The notes beneath the pieces were generated by a model, which saw only the letters and a program-made list of their open reading frames with translations, had not been told where the DNA came from and ran no database searches. The position numbers and the translations under genes were made by a program. 64,000 nt of DNA from Comamonadaceae bacterium. GTDB taxonomy: Bacteria > Pseudomonadota > Gammaproteobacteria > Burkholderiales > Burkholderiaceae_C. Shown in pieces: positions 63,560 to 64,000 of the stretch. Numbering within the stretch: position 1 is the stretch's first letter; every line of letters starts with the position of its first letter. The stretch is from positions 1 through 64,000 of the forward strand of contig CANFCG010000008.1 in assembly GCA_947445115.1 (NCBI GenBank). The letters are read 5' to 3'.

Positions 63560-64000
63560 TTACGCAACGAGCGAATCAGCCCTTCGCTGTGCCGCTGCAA
63601 AATCAAGGTCGCCCGAGTAAATCGCGCGGCCGCAAATCACGCCTTCAATGGCCGCGTCGTTATCGTCTTTGTGCGCTTTGCAAAGCGCATCAATGTCGGC
63701 CATGCCCGCTAAGCCGCCTGATGCAATCACAGGGATGGTGAGCGCCTGCGCCAACTTGACCGTCGCATCAATGTTGATGCCGCTCAGCATGCCATCGCGC
63801 CCAATGTCGGTGTAGATGATGGACTCCACGCCGTAGTCTTCAAATTTCTTGCCAAGGTCAATCACTTCGTGTCCCGAGAGCTTGCTCCAGCCGTCGGTGG
63901 CGACTTTGCCGTCTTTGGCATCTAAGCCAACAATGATGTGTCCCGCAAAAGCAAGGCAAGCTTCTTTGAGGAAGCCAGGATTTTTGACCGCTGCCGTGCC
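63560..64000 (-). CDS. hisA: Phosphoribosylformimino-5-aminoimidazole carboxamide ribotide isomerase, 3' part
   Basis: C-terminal 146 residues of HisA; the frame stays open to the window edge, so the N-terminal about 100 residues are missing. Motifs: [32 protein letters not shown] with the catalytic Asp, [10 protein letters not shown] and [11 protein letters not shown]. It catalyses the fourth step of histidine synthesis. Converges with gpmA. Confidence 0.95.
   Translation of the reverse strand, partial: GTAAVKNPGFLKEACLAFAGHIIVGLDAKDGKVATDGWSKLSGHEVIDLGKKFEDYGVESIIYTDIGRDGMLSGINIDATVKLAQALTIPVIASGGLAGMADIDALCKAHKDDNDAAIEGVICGRAIYSGDLDFAAAQRRADSLVA

Overview
The window is about 64 kb of bacterial chromosome from a betaproteobacterium, most likely order Burkholderiales and near Comamonadaceae. 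This rests on RpoA and L17 sequence style, the dusB-fis-purH and ispE-tRNA-Gln-prs-rplY-pth gene orders, a Bug/TctC receptor, TRAP transporters and LysR-controlled aromatic genes. It is gene-dense with short intergenic gaps and many 1-20 base overlaps; no gene-free stretch exceeds 300 bases. There are no rRNA genes, CRISPR arrays, insertion sequences or prophage genes. Five tRNAs are present: initiator Met, Cys(GCA), Gly(GCC), Leu(CAA) and Gln(TTG).

Layout. 1-10 kb is housekeeping: the end of the alpha operon (rpoA, rplQ), a self-contained initiator-tRNA unit, a truncated haemoglobin, arfB, ispH/fkpB, radC, an Smr protein, dusB-fis-purH, an AT-rich frameshifted gene of unknown function, and rpsU/yqeY. 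9.8-15 kb is a Fur-box-controlled divergent cluster: an FTR1 iron permease facing a di-haem peroxidase lipoprotein, a porin, an FMN-binding protein, ApbE and a four-helix His-rich membrane protein. It looks like an extracytosolic electron-transfer system tied to iron acquisition and is the best candidate for an undescribed system. 15-17 kb holds cysM, tRNA-Leu, a Lys-rich small protein and a pseudouridine synthase.

17-29.5 kb is a sugar-acid/glucuronide catabolic region: DapA-family aldolase/dehydratase, ribokinase-like kinase, TRAP transporter, amidohydrolase, LysR, beta-glucuronidase and a complete CUT1 sugar ABC transporter. 29.5-35.2 kb carries a MobA-like flavin hydroxylase with a Bug receptor, a LysR regulator, an acyl-CoA dehydrogenase and a VOC protein. 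35.2-41.6 kb has a FIST sensor (NosP-like) plus hybrid histidine kinase, an alpha/beta hydrolase, an acyl-CoA synthetase and an aldo/keto reductase.

41.7-51.5 kb is a formate module: OFA-family oxalate/formate transporter, a two-subunit NAD-dependent formate dehydrogenase of the fused-beta (Fdh1) type behind a probable FNR-type site, fdhD, and a large FtsX-like permease. On the minus strand, 51.5-56.2 kb is a tight run rpoH-folE-BLUF-eamA-nodI-nodJ with a perfect CIRCE (HrcA operator) upstream of rpoH. 56.2-58.4 kb is an ECF sigma/anti-sigma unit with a secreted protein and an Mpo1-like membrane protein. 58.4-64 kb returns to housekeeping: ftsY, pth, rplY, prs, tRNA-Gln, ispE, gpmA and the 3' part of hisA.
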